The notes: generated by a model not told the origin, from the sequence alone. A DNA stretch of 64,000 nucleotides from Bacteroidota bacterium (GCA_023386555.1 JAEWJK010000009.1:209245-273244), one strand, 5' to 3'. Counted from the stretch's first letter, positions 23,842 through 32,538 are shown. Numbers and translations: made by a program.

Positions 23842-26328
23842 TTAATAATTATCTTCTATTACAACTGGTTCTTTTTTCTTGTAAAAAGTCCATAGTCCAA
23901 AACCAAGCAAAGCGATCATTAATATTGAACAGATCAAGGTAATGGTGCTTCCAATCTTATGACTGGCAGGATCAAATTTGAATTCAATCGTATGATCACC
24001 TGCAGGTATATGCATTGCTCTCAACACATAATTGGCTTTTACATAATCTGCTTCTTTCCCATCAATGTATGCAGTCCATCCTTTAGCGTAATACACTTCA
24101 CTAAATACTGCAAACTGGGGAGCTGTGGAAGAACTTTTATAGGTGACAATATCATTATCATTTTTTACCAATTCAATTTTTGCTGATGAATCAAAACTGA
24201 AAGGCTTATTCGCCGCTGATTGAAATTTCTTATCGATCACAACAGTATCAGCAGGATTAAATGTTGTGAGTGCATTCATTTCCTCGTGAGGTGTATTAAC
24301 CCATTTGATTGTTTTTACAAACCATGCTGCACCAAGAGCATCAGGGTTAGGATATACCTGAGATCCTTCCTGTCCACCACTGATGATGTATTTTGTATTC
24401 AGCATGTTTATCACAGGCATGCAGTTTGGAAAATTGTATAACTGCTTTTCAATAAGATCCTGGTATATGCTAAGTTTTGCAGGATGATAACCACCAATTG
24501 AATTATGGAAATAAGCAGTCATGGCTCCCTGGTTGAAAGCACCACGAATGCCATCATGTCTCAGATCAAGAATTCTGTAGTAGCTTTTATCTTGTAAAAT
24601 CTGCTGATCTTCTTTTGTAGGTTCAAAATTTTGTGATTGATATTCTTCAGGATCCTGGTATCGTTCAGCATTTAAATATTTAGCATTGATTGCCATTACA
24701 TCTATAAAAGCAAACAATCCTACAATAGCCATAGCTATATTCCTTCCTGCTTTGTTCGTAAGGTGTAGCCAGATAACTAGTGCAGCAATGCCTGCAAAAA
24801 ATGCAGACCGTACAATATCCATCAGGAATAAATGCTGCCTGTCTTCTTTTAATCCGGAGAGGAATGCTTTTAATGCTTGTTGAATTTGCTCTGGATATTG
24901 ACTGATATTAGAAAGGATGTTTTTATCCAAATCACCACTATAATCTAACGACATATAAAGCAATAACGCCACACCAAAGATTCCTGCAACAATGTATAAG
25001 CCTTTTTTGAAAGCCGGTAATAAGTTGATCTTTTCAGTATTGAAAAGTAGTTTGTTTAATGTCATCACAGCCATCATGCAAAGCAAAAATGTTGGAATAA
25101 CGATGATCATACTTGGAGCCCTAAACTTGTCGTAGAAAGGAAGCACATTTAACATTAGTTTATTGAAGTCCAGGAAGTATGATCCCCAGCTTAATAATAT
25201 GCTGAAGACTATTGTTGCAAGTATCCACCATTTATGTTTGTTGGATAGAACAGCAAAACCTAATAATGCAAGAAAGCAAATAATGGCACCAACGTAAGGA
25301 GGACCATCGGTTGAGCCAATTCCACCCCAATAAAACATATAAGGTAATTGCGATGCAACCTGTGGTGCTGGAGATTCCTGTACTCTTTGAATGGCTTTGG
25401 ATTCTTCCTGGTCAATTTCCCATCCAAACCTGCTTCCTCCATACATTCTTGGAAACATCATTACAAATGGTTCAGGTTTGGCCATGCTATAACTGAGTGC
25501 ATAATCTTCACTCAGACCGTCCTTGCCAATATTACTTTTTCCATCTGCCAACTGGCTTCCACCTCTTATCGTTTCTTTGGAATATTCATACGTAGTAAAC
25601 AATGTAACGGCATTCGATAAAACACCTACCAATCCGGCAACAATTGCAAATGATGCAGCTACCATCATGTGTTTGTATTGTTTGCTCATGATCCATCTTA
25701 TTGCATACCCAATAGACATGATGAAAGCAATGATCAAAGCATAGTAGGTGATCTGGAGGTGATTTACACTGATCAATGCTCCGGTGAATGCTGCTGTTAA
25801 TCCGGCACCCAGCCAATATCTTTTTTCGTAGATTAGAATAACTCCTGCAATCAATCCAGGCATTAAGGCAATGGATAACATTTTTGTATCATGTCCTGCA
25901 CCAACAATGATTGGATTATAGGTTGCATAAGCATAAGCCAAAGCTCCGATGATTGCTATGTATGGTCTTATTCTCAATACAAGGCAAAAGATGTAAAAAC
26001 AAACACAGGCAAGAAAAAAGAACTTAAAAGGTTTTGGTAAGAACAGTGATAAAACTTCCTGCACATAATATGGCACTACATTGTTTGCTTTGGTAGCAAT
26101 CATGTAGCTTGGCATTCCGCTGAACATGCTTTTTGTCCATAAGGGAGCTTCACCATGAGTTTCTTTGTAATCGTAAATATCTTTGGCCATTGCTTTCCAT
26201 TGAGTGATATCATGCTGTTGCAGCACTTTACCTTCAAGGGCCGGTTTGCAGTAAATAAGAGCTACGATCAGGAATATAACCACGGCAATAACATGTGGTA
26301 TCAGGGGCTTCCAGGAAAATTTCTTCAT
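23842..26328 (-). CDS. YfhO-family membrane protein
   Basis: The 828-residue protein starts at ATG 26328 (KKFSWKPLIPHVIAVV); a TTG six bases upstream is an unlikely alternative. It has about a dozen membrane helices, an early loop with QQHDITQWKAMAKDIYDY, FSGMPSYMI in the first periplasmic loop and a large soluble domain near residues 560-790 ending in a beta-rich part (YYAKGWTAYIDGKEADYVKANYVLRAMHIPAGDHTIEFKF). This layout is that of YfhO, a GT-C-like family; in Gram-positive bacteria it is linked to lipoteichoic acid glycosylation. Its acceptor in Bacteroidota is not known. Confidence 0.88.
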   Translation of the reverse strand: MKKFSWKPLIPHVIAVVIFLIVALIYCKPALEGKVLQQHDITQWKAMAKDIYDYKETHGEAPLWTKSMFSGMPSYMIATKANNVVPYYVQEVLSLFLPKPFKFFFLACVCFYIFCLVLRIRPYIAIIGALAYAYATYNPIIVGAGHDTKMLSIALMPGLIAGVILIYEKRYWLGAGLTAAFTGALISVNHLQITYYALIIAFIMSIGYAIRWIMSKQYKHMMVAASFAIVAGLVGVLSNAVTLFTTYEYSKETIRGGSQLADGKSNIGKDGLSEDYALSYSMAKPEPFVMMFPRMYGGSRFGWEIDQEESKAIQRVQESPAPQVASQLPYMFYWGGIGSTDGPPYVGAIICFLALLGFAVLSNKHKWWILATIVFSILLSWGSYFLDFNKLMLNVLPFYDKFRAPSMIIVIPTFLLCMMAVMTLNKLLFNTEKINLLPAFKKGLYIVAGIFGVALLLYMSLDYSGDLDKNILSNISQYPEQIQQALKAFLSGLKEDRQHLFLMDIVRSAFFAGIAALVIWLHLTNKAGRNIAMAIVGLFAFIDVMAINAKYLNAERYQDPEEYQSQNFEPTKEDQQILQDKSYYRILDLRHDGIRGAFNQGAMTAYFHNSIGGYHPAKLSIYQDLIEKQLYNFPNCMPVINMLNTKYIISGGQEGSQVYPNPDALGAAWFVKTIKWVNTPHEEMNALTTFNPADTVVIDKKFQSAANKPFSFDSSAKIELVKNDNDIVTYKSSSTAPQFAVFSEVYYAKGWTAYIDGKEADYVKANYVLRAMHIPAGDHTIEFKFDPASHKIGSTITLICSILMIALLGFGLWTFYKKKEPVVIEDNY

Positions 26329-26377
26329 TGTCAATTTTTAGCAGAAAGCAAATTAATAGTATTTTACACGAATTGAT

Positions 26378-26662
26378 ATGAGAACATTGCTATTTCTTTC
26401 GAGAGTTGCTGTTTTGATGAATGTGATGTTCCTGCTTTTTCTTGCAGGACGATTTAACCTGTTACCCATCGAAAACAATTATCTGAAAGGTGTGATCATC
26501 ACAACAGGATGGGGTATTTCATTCATCTTAAATATGGCTTTGCATCCCTTCATATTTATTATGTTGATATTGCGAAAACAGATGTCAATTCCGGGTTGGA
26601 TCATCGGCTTTAATCTACTCTGTTTTCTGCTTCAGATATTCTTTTATTTCTTTACATCATGA
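26378..26662 (+). CDS. Small membrane protein of unknown function
   Basis: The 94-residue protein has three hydrophobic segments (about 7-25, 37-55 and 72-92) joined by short charged loops, with no recognised domain. It ends in ATGA overlap with the transporter gene downstream, so it is co-translated with it. It starts 49 bases from the divergent YfhO gene. Similar short membrane proteins ahead of VUT transporters are plausible partners, but that is only inference from position. Confidence 0.7.
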   Translation: MRTLLFLSRVAVLMNVMFLLFLAGRFNLLPIENNYLKGVIITTGWGISFILNMALHPFIFIMLILRKQMSIPGWIIGFNLLCFLLQIFFYFFTS

Positions 26663-27462
26663 TACATAACCTCATCAAAGACAAATCAGCCAGGCTTTTT
26701 GTTGTATTGGGAGGTTTTTTTATTGCCAATGCATTGATCGCTGAAATCATTGGTGTTAAGATATTTTCACTGGAGAAAACGCTTGGTTTCGATCCCTTCA
26801 GTTTTTCACTGTTAGGAGAAAACGGATTAGGTTTTTCACTGACTGCAGGTGTATTGCTATGGCCTGTCGTATTCATCATGACCGATATCATCAATGAATA
26901 TTACGGACCCAAAGGAGTGAGGTTACTTTCTTATCTCACTGTAGGTTTAATCGCCTATGCATTTATTGCGTTTGTTTCGGCAATAGCATTAACTCCACCT
27001 GATTGGTGGAATGGATCTAACGAAGATGTACCTGATCTGCAGAATTCTTATAAAGCTGTGTTAGGCCAAAGTAACTGGATCATCATTGGTTCTTTGATCG
27101 CATTTTTGATTGGACAGATCATTGATGTAATGGCATTTCACCGGATAAAAAAAGCAACAGGAGAGAAAAAGATTTGGTTAAGGGCTACCGGTTCTACAAT
27201 GATCTCTCAGTTGATAGACAGTTATATTGTATTATTGGTTGCATTTTATATTGGTGCTGACTGGAGTATTCAGAAAGTACTGGCAATAGGTACTGTAAAC
27301 TATATCTATAAATTCCTGATGGCTGTTGTATTAACTCCGGTAATTTATCTTGTACATGGCATCATTGAAAAATATCTTGGGCGTGAACTGGCTGCAAAAA
27401 TGAAAAGATCGGCTATGGAAAAACAAAATGATGAATTTGAAAATATTCCTGCAGCAGGTTAG
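26659..27462 (+). CDS. Queuosine precursor transporter (YhhQ/VUT family)
   Basis: The 267-residue protein is a membrane protein of about six helices with VVLGGFFIANALIAEIIGVKIF at the start, WPVVFIMTDIINEYYGPKGVR (the conserved D-I-x-x-E-x-Y-G motif) and ATGSTMISQLIDSYIVLLVAFYIG. These match the VUT_1 family, where YhhQ imports queuosine precursors such as preQ0/preQ1. It overlaps the small membrane protein by 4 bases; its stop also overlaps the stop of the convergent NUDIX gene by 3-4 bases. No preQ1 riboswitch is visible upstream. Confidence 0.87.
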   Translation: MIHNLIKDKSARLFVVLGGFFIANALIAEIIGVKIFSLEKTLGFDPFSFSLLGENGLGFSLTAGVLLWPVVFIMTDIINEYYGPKGVRLLSYLTVGLIAYAFIAFVSAIALTPPDWWNGSNEDVPDLQNSYKAVLGQSNWIIIGSLIAFLIGQIIDVMAFHRIKKATGEKKIWLRATGSTMISQLIDSYIVLLVAFYIGADWSIQKVLAIGTVNYIYKFLMAVVLTPVIYLVHGIIEKYLGRELAAKMKRSAMEKQNDEFENIPAAG

Positions 27463-27914
27463 AAGTTTTCTTTTATCATATTAACTACCAACTTATCAAT
27501 CGGTAGATCCATCATCGATTCATTTAACTCATTAATCGAAATCCACCTGAAAACTTCAGCTTCACCTTCAGGATCTGAGATTTGATGAGGAATAAAATCA
27601 AATCGATCTGTTTTTGTTTCCAGTTGAGAAGCATCTCCATGAACCCAATAATAGATTGAGATGATCTGGTCGTTATTATTAAAGGCAGAAACCTGGAAAA
27701 AATCTGTGGTATAAATATGATCACCCACTTCAACATCTAATCCTGTTTCTTCTTTGAATTCTCTTTTCAAACAATCCCTGGTTCCTTCGCCAAATTCTAA
27801 TCCACCACCCGGAAATTTAGTAAAGAATCCTCCTCGGATATATTCATCACTCAGCAGAATTCTTTTTTTATCATCTACCAAAAGACCATACACTCGTATG
27901 TTGAATCTTGCCAT
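27459..27914 (-). CDS. NUDIX hydrolase
   Basis: I choose the ATG at 27914 (ARFNIRVYGLLVDDKKRILL, 151 residues). Its A is the last base of the corA stop (TAATG), a coupling arrangement; a start at 27947 would reach 11 codons back into corA. The NUDIX box GGLEFGEGTRDCLKREFKEETGL (about residues 33-56) is complete, with the REFKEE metal ligands. Substrate unknown: such enzymes clean up nucleoside diphosphate derivatives. Confidence 0.88.
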   Translation of the reverse strand: MARFNIRVYGLLVDDKKRILLSDEYIRGGFFTKFPGGGLEFGEGTRDCLKREFKEETGLDVEVGDHIYTTDFFQVSAFNNNDQIISIYYWVHGDASQLETKTDRFDFIPHQISDPEGEAEVFRWISINELNESMMDLPIDKLVVNMIKENF

Positions 27915-28855
27915 TACCGGAATACTTTTTTTCTCAGGAAGAACCATCCAATTATAACAGATATGAGAAATGAAAGAAAGGCAACTACATAAAATGCGTA
28001 AGGTGAATGCTCAAAACCACTCGGCACATTCATTCCAAATAAGCTGGCCACCAAAACAGGAAAAGTAAGTACAATTGTAATCACAGCCAATCTCTTTAGC
28101 ACCTGGTTCTGGTTATTAGCAATGATACTGGCAAAAGCATCCATTGTGCTGCTAAGGATGTTCGTATAAATATTTGCCATCTCCAAAGCCTGTGAGGTAT
28201 CTACAATAAGATCATTCAAAAATTCTCTTTCTTCTTCATTCAGGGAAAGAAAGTTTGTTCGTTCCAATTTCATCATCAGCATTTCGTTACTTCTTAAAGC
28301 TGTAACGTAATACACCAAACTTTTTTGAATACGCATCAAATGCAACAACTCTTCATTTCGGCTACTATCGTACAGTTTTTGTTCGTACATATTTCGCCTG
28401 TTGTTGATCTCTTTGAGGTGCTCCATGTAATTAAGAACGATCTTCTCAAATACTTTCAATACCATCATGCTTCGTCTTTGAGGCAGATCTTTTTCAAAAC
28501 TGTTCAGCGATTTTTTTATAGCACCATTATCGAAAGAGTTCACCGTTACGATCTGGTTATGCGTTAGAATAATACAGATGGGAATAGTTATATAATAGGC
28601 ATCACTATCGTTAAAAGAATTATTTTCTGTTGGTGTTTTTATAACAATGAACTTAACATTGTCTTCCAATTCATAACGTGGCCTTTCATCGATATCCAGG
28701 GAATCACGCAGAAACTCAATTGGTATTTCCAGCTTCTCACTCAGCTCAATAAATTCTTCTTCCCTGAACGGAGGAACAAGATTCACCCACACAGCCTGGT
28801 CAGCTTTATCTACTTCAAGGGTTTGGCTATTGATATTTTTGAAATACTGTATCAT
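27914..28855 (-). CDS. corA: CorA-family magnesium/cobalt channel
   Basis: The 313-residue protein has the soluble amino-terminal domain (DKADQAVWVNLVPPFREEEF, LEIPIEFLRDSLDIDERPRYE), a long helical stalk (about 130-245) and two closing membrane helices. The selectivity motif GMN sits at the end of the first helix in SLFGMNVPSGFEHSPYAF. CorA forms pentamers in the inner membrane that admit Mg2+. It is followed by the NUDIX gene in a TAATG overlap. Confidence 0.92.
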   Translation of the reverse strand: MIQYFKNINSQTLEVDKADQAVWVNLVPPFREEEFIELSEKLEIPIEFLRDSLDIDERPRYELEDNVKFIVIKTPTENNSFNDSDAYYITIPICIILTHNQIVTVNSFDNGAIKKSLNSFEKDLPQRRSMMVLKVFEKIVLNYMEHLKEINNRRNMYEQKLYDSSRNEELLHLMRIQKSLVYYVTALRSNEMLMMKLERTNFLSLNEEEREFLNDLIVDTSQALEMANIYTNILSSTMDAFASIIANNQNQVLKRLAVITIVLTFPVLVASLFGMNVPSGFEHSPYAFYVVAFLSFLISVIIGWFFLRKKVFR

Positions 28856-28921
28856 CCGATGATATAAGTGGACGAAAGTAATTGAAATATTTAGGAAGCC
28901 AACTGTAGATTATCATGGCTT

Positions 28922-28998
28922 CTTCGTTGTGTCAAATCGACGAAGGAGATTCACCGAAACAAAAATCAAAAATAAAACGCTGAGGTACTCACTTGTAC
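28922..28998 (-). repeat. Dispersed repeat split by about 52 bases
   Basis: CTTCGTTGTGTCA (28922-28934) and ACTCACTTGTAC (28987-28998) are the two halves of the dispersed element in correct order and orientation, interrupted by 52 unrelated bases that include an A-rich run. It lies between corA and dapF. Confidence 0.65.
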
Positions 28999-29017
28999 TG
29001 AAGATCATTGATCAGCA

Positions 29018-29800
29018 TCAAGCATCAAGTTCAATCTCACCCTTAAACACAAATGTAGCAGGACCACAAAGCCAGATATTCTCAAAGTGCTCATCATCTA
29101 TTTTATCAAATTCTACAGCAAGTTTACCACCCATCGTTTCAACATCAACACGATTGAAACCTTTATCGTTATGAGCAAATACCAAAGCTGCAGCCGTAAC
29201 ACCTGTCCCACAACTAAAAGTTTCATCTTCTACACCTCTTTCATAAGTACGAACAGCTATTGAATCTTCTTTTTGTTCTACAAAATTTACATTAATGCCT
29301 TGTGCTGCAAATGCACGGCTATTACGGATTTCTCTTCCCTCTTTGTAAACATTAAGTCCTTTGATGTCTTGTACTGGTTTTATATAGTGTGGAGAGCCAG
29401 TATTTAAAATAGCATCACCACGATTGTGATCTACTTTGTTTACATCCAACATTTTTAAGTTAATCCAACCCTTCTTATCAAACTCAGCATCATGATCTCC
29501 ATCAACCGCTAAAAATCTATACTTATCTCTTTTGATGCCCATATCGGCAGCAAATTTTACCAAACATCTTCCGCCATTGCCACACATACTGCTTGGCCTG
29601 CCATCAGAATTGAAATAGATCATTTCAAAATCATAAGCAGGTTTAGTATTCAGCAACATCAATCCATCTGCACCAATACCAAATCTTCTGTCGCAAAGAA
29701 ATTTTACTTGTTGTTTTGAGAGGTTTATATCATTATTGCGATTATCAATGATGATAAAATCGTTTCCTGTTCCGTGATATTTGTAAAATGTGATTTTCAT
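29018..29800 (-). CDS. dapF: Diaminopimelate epimerase
   Basis: The 260-residue protein begins KITFYKYHGTGNDFIIIDNR and carries both catalytic Cys motifs: SSMCGNGGRCLVKFA (first, about residue 72) and TFSCGTGVTAAAL (second, about residue 198). It interconverts LL- and meso-diaminopimelate for lysine and peptidoglycan synthesis. The start overlaps the stop of the upstream pyrR-like gene as TAATG. Confidence 0.96.
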   Translation of the reverse strand: MKITFYKYHGTGNDFIIIDNRNNDINLSKQQVKFLCDRRFGIGADGLMLLNTKPAYDFEMIYFNSDGRPSSMCGNGGRCLVKFAADMGIKRDKYRFLAVDGDHDAEFDKKGWINLKMLDVNKVDHNRGDAILNTGSPHYIKPVQDIKGLNVYKEGREIRNSRAFAAQGINVNFVEQKEDSIAVRTYERGVEDETFSCGTGVTAAALVFAHNDKGFNRVDVETMGGKLAVEFDKIDDEHFENIWLCGPATFVFKGEIELDA

Positions 29801-30318
29801 TAGATCAGCACAACTTCATTTCGTTCATCTTTTTCTTTCCAGTTCACTTTTACTTTTTGAGAGGCAAAAGTGTCAATAGCTCTTCCGCAATAATCAGGCT
29901 GAATAGGTAGTTCACGACTGAATCTCCTGTCTATCAGCACACATAGTTCAACTTTAGAAGGTCTGCCAAAATCAAGTAACGCATCTAAAGCAGCTCTGAT
30001 AGTTCTGCCGGTGAATAGTACATCATCAATAAGAATGACCTGTTTGTTTTCTATGCTGAAAGGAATATCTGTTTTATTGGCTATATGCAATTCTGTACGA
30101 ACATCGTCTCTATAGAAAGTAATATCCAGCTTGCCATAAGATATATTACTCGAAACAAGTTTACGAAGTTCATCAACAACTTTATCGCTCAGGAAAATCC
30201 CTCTTGGCTGCAGACCAATGATCACCGTTTCTTTCATTTCAAGATGGTTCTCATAAATCTGCCTGGCCAGTCTTTTTACGGTTATCTTAACCTGGTCTTC
30301 TGTAAGAATTGATTTCAA
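29800..30318 (-). CDS. pyrR: PyrR-type phosphoribosyltransferase / pyrimidine regulator
   Basis: I choose the TTG at 30318, which gives KSILTEDQVKITVKRLARQIYE and a PyrR-like length of 172 residues; an ATG at 30360 adds 14 residues (EYVGYFYF...) without counterpart in the family. The PRPP-binding loop QVILIDDVLFTGRTIRAALDAL and the RRFSRELPIQPDYCG(R) end match PyrR, a bifunctional UMP-sensing regulator and uracil phosphoribosyltransferase. No PyrR-attenuator hairpin was recognised before carA or pyrB, so the regulatory role here is uncertain. Confidence 0.87.
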   Translation of the reverse strand: MKSILTEDQVKITVKRLARQIYENHLEMKETVIIGLQPRGIFLSDKVVDELRKLVSSNISYGKLDITFYRDDVRTELHIANKTDIPFSIENKQVILIDDVLFTGRTIRAALDALLDFGRPSKVELCVLIDRRFSRELPIQPDYCGRAIDTFASQKVKVNWKEKDERNEVVLI

Positions 30319-30368
30319 ACCTCGGAAGTTTAGGAAGTAAAAATAACCTACATACTCCACTTAAAAAA

Positions 30369-30764
30369 TTATGATGCTTTTGGTTTTATCTCCAGCTTTG
30401 GGAGTAAAGACATGATGAAGATGAGTATTGACAGAATAAGACTTACATAAAGTCCCCATTGTCTTATTGGTGTTTCTCCATAAAACTGAACAGCAAGTAT
30501 GATGAAATTTCTTATACTCCATCCCATATTGAACATGGTAAAAAAGATATTCGTTCTTTTAGCCCAGATCTTTGGAATAGCAAAAAGTAAAATGCTTGCA
30601 GAGGTAACATAGATATTCATCAATCCCGGTTTACCAAAATTTGTGTTTGGAGCCGACATGCCAGTAACCAGGATATCTTTACTCTCAATATAACTCCAGG
30701 GAGAAAAGCACACTGCTATCAGCCCTATTCCTAAGATAATTCCAATCAATTGAGAGTATTTCAT
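30369..30764 (-). CDS. Four-helix membrane protein of unknown function
   Basis: The 131-residue protein has hydrophobic stretches at about 5-22, 48-64, 72-92 and 103-120 and a short polar end (KLEIKPKAS). No known domain is recognised. It is the first gene of the unit with pyrR and dapF (8-50 base gap depending on the pyrR start). A tRNA gene and its terminator lie upstream, so this unit must have its own promoter in the 20 bases before its start or be read through from further up. Confidence 0.6.
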   Translation of the reverse strand: MKYSQLIGIILGIGLIAVCFSPWSYIESKDILVTGMSAPNTNFGKPGLMNIYVTSASILLFAIPKIWAKRTNIFFTMFNMGWSIRNFIILAVQFYGETPIRQWGLYVSLILSILIFIMSLLPKLEIKPKAS

Positions 30765-30774
30765 GAACGCTATA

Positions 30775-30807
30775 ATTTAAAAGACCCTGAAGTTTCCTTC
30801 AAGGTCT
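30775..30807 (-). terminator. Rho-independent terminator after tRNA-Cys
   Basis: On the minus strand AGACCTTGAAG (30807-30797) pairs with CTTCAGGGTCT (30792-30782) around the loop GAAA with one G-U-like mismatch position, followed by TTTTAAATT. It lies 5 bases after the tRNA 3' end. Confidence 0.85.
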
Positions 30808-30811
30808 GTTG

Positions 30812-30882
30812 AGGTCCCGAGCGGATTCGAACCGCTGTGGAAGCTTTTGCAGAGCTCTGCCTAGCCACTCGGCCACAGGACC
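30812..30882 (-). tRNA. tRNA-Cys (anticodon GCA)
   Basis: Read on the minus strand, the acceptor stem GGTCCTG pairs with CGGGACC (one G-U). A D arm (GCC/GGC), the anticodon stem GAGCT/AGCTT with loop CTGCAAA (anticodon GCA) and a T arm AGCGG-TTCGAAT-CCGCT follow. The discriminator base is U, as expected for tRNA-Cys. The CCA end is not encoded. Length is 71 bases. Confidence 0.95.
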
Positions 30883-30915
30883 AAAATTCGCTGCGAAAAT
30901 AGGAGGAAAAATTCA

Positions 30916-30999
30916 ATGTGCCAATTTGCAAATGTTCCAATTCGCTATTACAAAATTGATCAACTTCAATTTTGCAAATCAGCACATTAGCACATTCGT
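30916..30999. repeat. Heptad tract in the tRNA-Cys / phosphorylase spacer
   Basis: Two runs of 7-bp periodic sequence: AATTTGC-like units at 30916-30950 and TTGCAAA, TCAGCAC, ATTAGCA at 30972-30999. They fill the divergent spacer before the nucleoside phosphorylase. Words such as TTAGCACATT recur in this kind of repeat. Confidence 0.65.
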
Positions 31000-31028
31000 C
31001 GTATTTTCACATTTGATAATTAAACATT

Positions 31029-31901
31029 ATGAACAGAATTGCTGAAAGTGAGTTGATCATCTCTAATCGTGGATCTATTTATCATATTGATTTAAGACCG
31101 GAAGAATTAGCTGATACAGTTATTACAGTAGGAGATCCTGATCGTGTGGCTGAGGTGAGTAAATATTTTGATACGATAGAAGTAAAGCGTCAACACAGAG
31201 AATTTATTGCTCATACCGGCTTTGTTGGTAAAAAAAGACTCACCGTAATCTCCAGTGGAATTGGTCCTGATAATATTGATATTGTTTTGAACGAACTGGA
31301 TGCCGTTGCCAATATTGATTTTGAAACAAGAACAGTAAAGCCCGATCTGAAATCATTGACCATAATTCGTTTGGGAACCTGTGGTGCGTTACAGGCTGAT
31401 ATTCCGGTTGATAGCTTTGTTGCAGGCACACATGGAATTGGTTTTGATAACCTGCTTCATTATTACAGGCTTGAGAATAACCAGGAAGAAAGAGAAATAC
31501 TGCAGAATTTTGTTACGCATACACAGTTACAGGGATCAGTAACTCCATATATTGCTACCTGCAGTGCACATGTGATCAAAAATTTTGTTGATGGATTTCA
31601 CCAGGGAATAACAGTAACCTGTCCTGGTTTTTACGGACCACAGGGTAGGGTGTTAAGATTAGGTTTGGCCAATCCAATGCTGATAGATCGTTTGGAACAT
31701 TTTCGTTTCGGAAATCATCGTATTGCCAATTTTGAAATGGAAACCAGTGCTATTTATGGATTGGGAAAATTGTTAGGCCATCAATGCTTGAGTGTGAATG
31801 TGATCGTTGCTAACAGGGTGAGAAAAGAATTTAGTAAAGATGGAAAAGCTGCGGTTGAAGGTTTGATTAAAAAAGGGTTGGAGGTGATTGAGAGAATATA
31901 A
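31029..31901 (+). CDS. Nucleoside phosphorylase (uridine phosphorylase-like)
   Basis: The 290-residue protein carries the PNP/UDP-family pattern: VITVGDPDRVAEVS (phosphate-binding G-D-P-x-R), VISSGIGPDNIDIVLNEL, IIRLGTCGALQ, and NFEMETSAIYGLGKLLGH (ribose-contacting M-E-x-E/T). It splits nucleosides with phosphate into base and ribose 1-phosphate for salvage. The E. coli Udp-type motif differs in part, so the preferred base is not certain. Confidence 0.88.
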   Translation: MNRIAESELIISNRGSIYHIDLRPEELADTVITVGDPDRVAEVSKYFDTIEVKRQHREFIAHTGFVGKKRLTVISSGIGPDNIDIVLNELDAVANIDFETRTVKPDLKSLTIIRLGTCGALQADIPVDSFVAGTHGIGFDNLLHYYRLENNQEEREILQNFVTHTQLQGSVTPYIATCSAHVIKNFVDGFHQGITVTCPGFYGPQGRVLRLGLANPMLIDRLEHFRFGNHRIANFEMETSAIYGLGKLLGHQCLSVNVIVANRVRKEFSKDGKAAVEGLIKKGLEVIERI

Positions 31902-31911
31902 ATGCTATGTT

Positions 31912-31989
31912 ATGAAAAGACAAACCATGTATCTGATCTATGCTATTATAGCAATAGCTTTAATATTAGTCTTTGGATTAAAAAGTTGA
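31912..31989 (+). CDS. Possible 25-residue single-helix membrane peptide
   Basis: An ATG 10 bases after the phosphorylase stop opens a 25-codon frame: a basic start (MKRQT), then one uninterrupted hydrophobic helix (YAIIAIALILVFGL) and a basic end (KS). This positive-hydrophobic-positive layout is typical of small membrane proteins and of type I toxin-like peptides, but so short a frame could be chance. It ends 16 bases before the convergent RelE-like gene. Confidence 0.4.
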   Translation: MKRQTMYLIYAIIAIALILVFGLKS

Positions 31990-32005
31990 TCAGGTGAGAT
32001 GTTCT

Positions 32006-32257
32006 TTATTTATAGACATCTCTTCGGTGCCTTACTCTTTGAATTTCTACAATCTTTATTACGTCTTCAATTGTATAAATTATTCTATAATCACCAACTC
32101 GTAGTCTAAAAGCATTTTCACCTTTTAATTGTTTGTATCCATTTGGCCTTGGATTTTCAGCCAATCCATCAATAGCAATAATGATCTTTTGATTATAGGG
32201 AGCTGAGATCTGAGAAAGTTCTTTAATTGCTGATTTTTTTACCTGTACCTGGTACAT
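32006..32257 (-). CDS. RelE-family mRNA interferase toxin
   Basis: The 83-residue protein reads YQVQVKKSAIKELSQISAPYNQKIIIAIDGLAENPRPNGYKQLKG, then AFRLRVGDYRIIYTIED and IVEIQRVRHRRDVYK. The L-x-G-x-x-x-x-R-x-R-x-G-x-Y-R-x-x-Y pattern and the H-R-x-x-x-Y end are diagnostic for RelE. It follows its antitoxin by 2 bases. Confidence 0.92.
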   Translation of the reverse strand: MYQVQVKKSAIKELSQISAPYNQKIIIAIDGLAENPRPNGYKQLKGENAFRLRVGDYRIIYTIEDVIKIVEIQRVRHRRDVYK

Positions 32258-32259
32258 AA

Positions 32260-32454
32260 TTATTTATTGCTATATTTTTCCAGGTTCTCCTTTACAACAT
32301 TCCACGGAACGGTTTCTTCATTCCTGCGAAGTTCTACAGCTAAAAGATCATATAAATCCTCCAGAGCTTCTTCATCCTTTGGCAATACATCAAGATCAAT
32401 CTGCATTAACCTGTGGTTATTTGATTCATTCTTCAAAAATGTAACACCTTCCAT
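32260..32454 (-). CDS. Antitoxin paired with RelE-like toxin
   Basis: The 64-residue charged protein contains DLDVLPKDEEALEDLYDLLAVELRRNEETVPW and VKENLEKY. It immediately precedes the RelE gene with a 2-base gap. The D-L-L-A-V-E-L-R/x-R-x-E-x-x-x-x-W stretch is a helix often seen in small RelB-like antitoxins of Bacteroidota. No DNA-binding fold is evident. Confidence 0.75.
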   Translation of the reverse strand: MEGVTFLKNESNNHRLMQIDLDVLPKDEEALEDLYDLLAVELRRNEETVPWNVVKENLEKYSNK

Positions 32455-32523
32455 AAAATGCTTTTTTCAAATTTAAAGCTTTCTCTTGTGAGAAACTTCT
32501 TCCCTCACTTTCCAACTTTCCTA

Positions 32524-32531
32524 TATCTTTG
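32524..32531 (+). promoter_or_regulatory. Bacteroidota -7 box before pyrB
   Basis: TATCTTTG lies 7 bases before the pyrB ATG, giving a very short leader. No TTG sits at the usual -33 distance. The exact match to the box that precedes infA, the thiolase gene and glnS supports it. Confidence 0.55.
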
Positions 32532-32538
32532 ATTTTTA

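Noticed and set aside
26370..26662. preQ1 riboswitch in front of the queuosine precursor transporter
   Set aside because: The gap before the operon is only 49 bases, and no C-rich pseudoknot pattern is visible.
30319..30360. ATG start of pyrR at 30360
   Set aside because: The 14 added residues are hydrophobic and foreign to PyrR; a TTG at 30318 gives the normal amino terminus.
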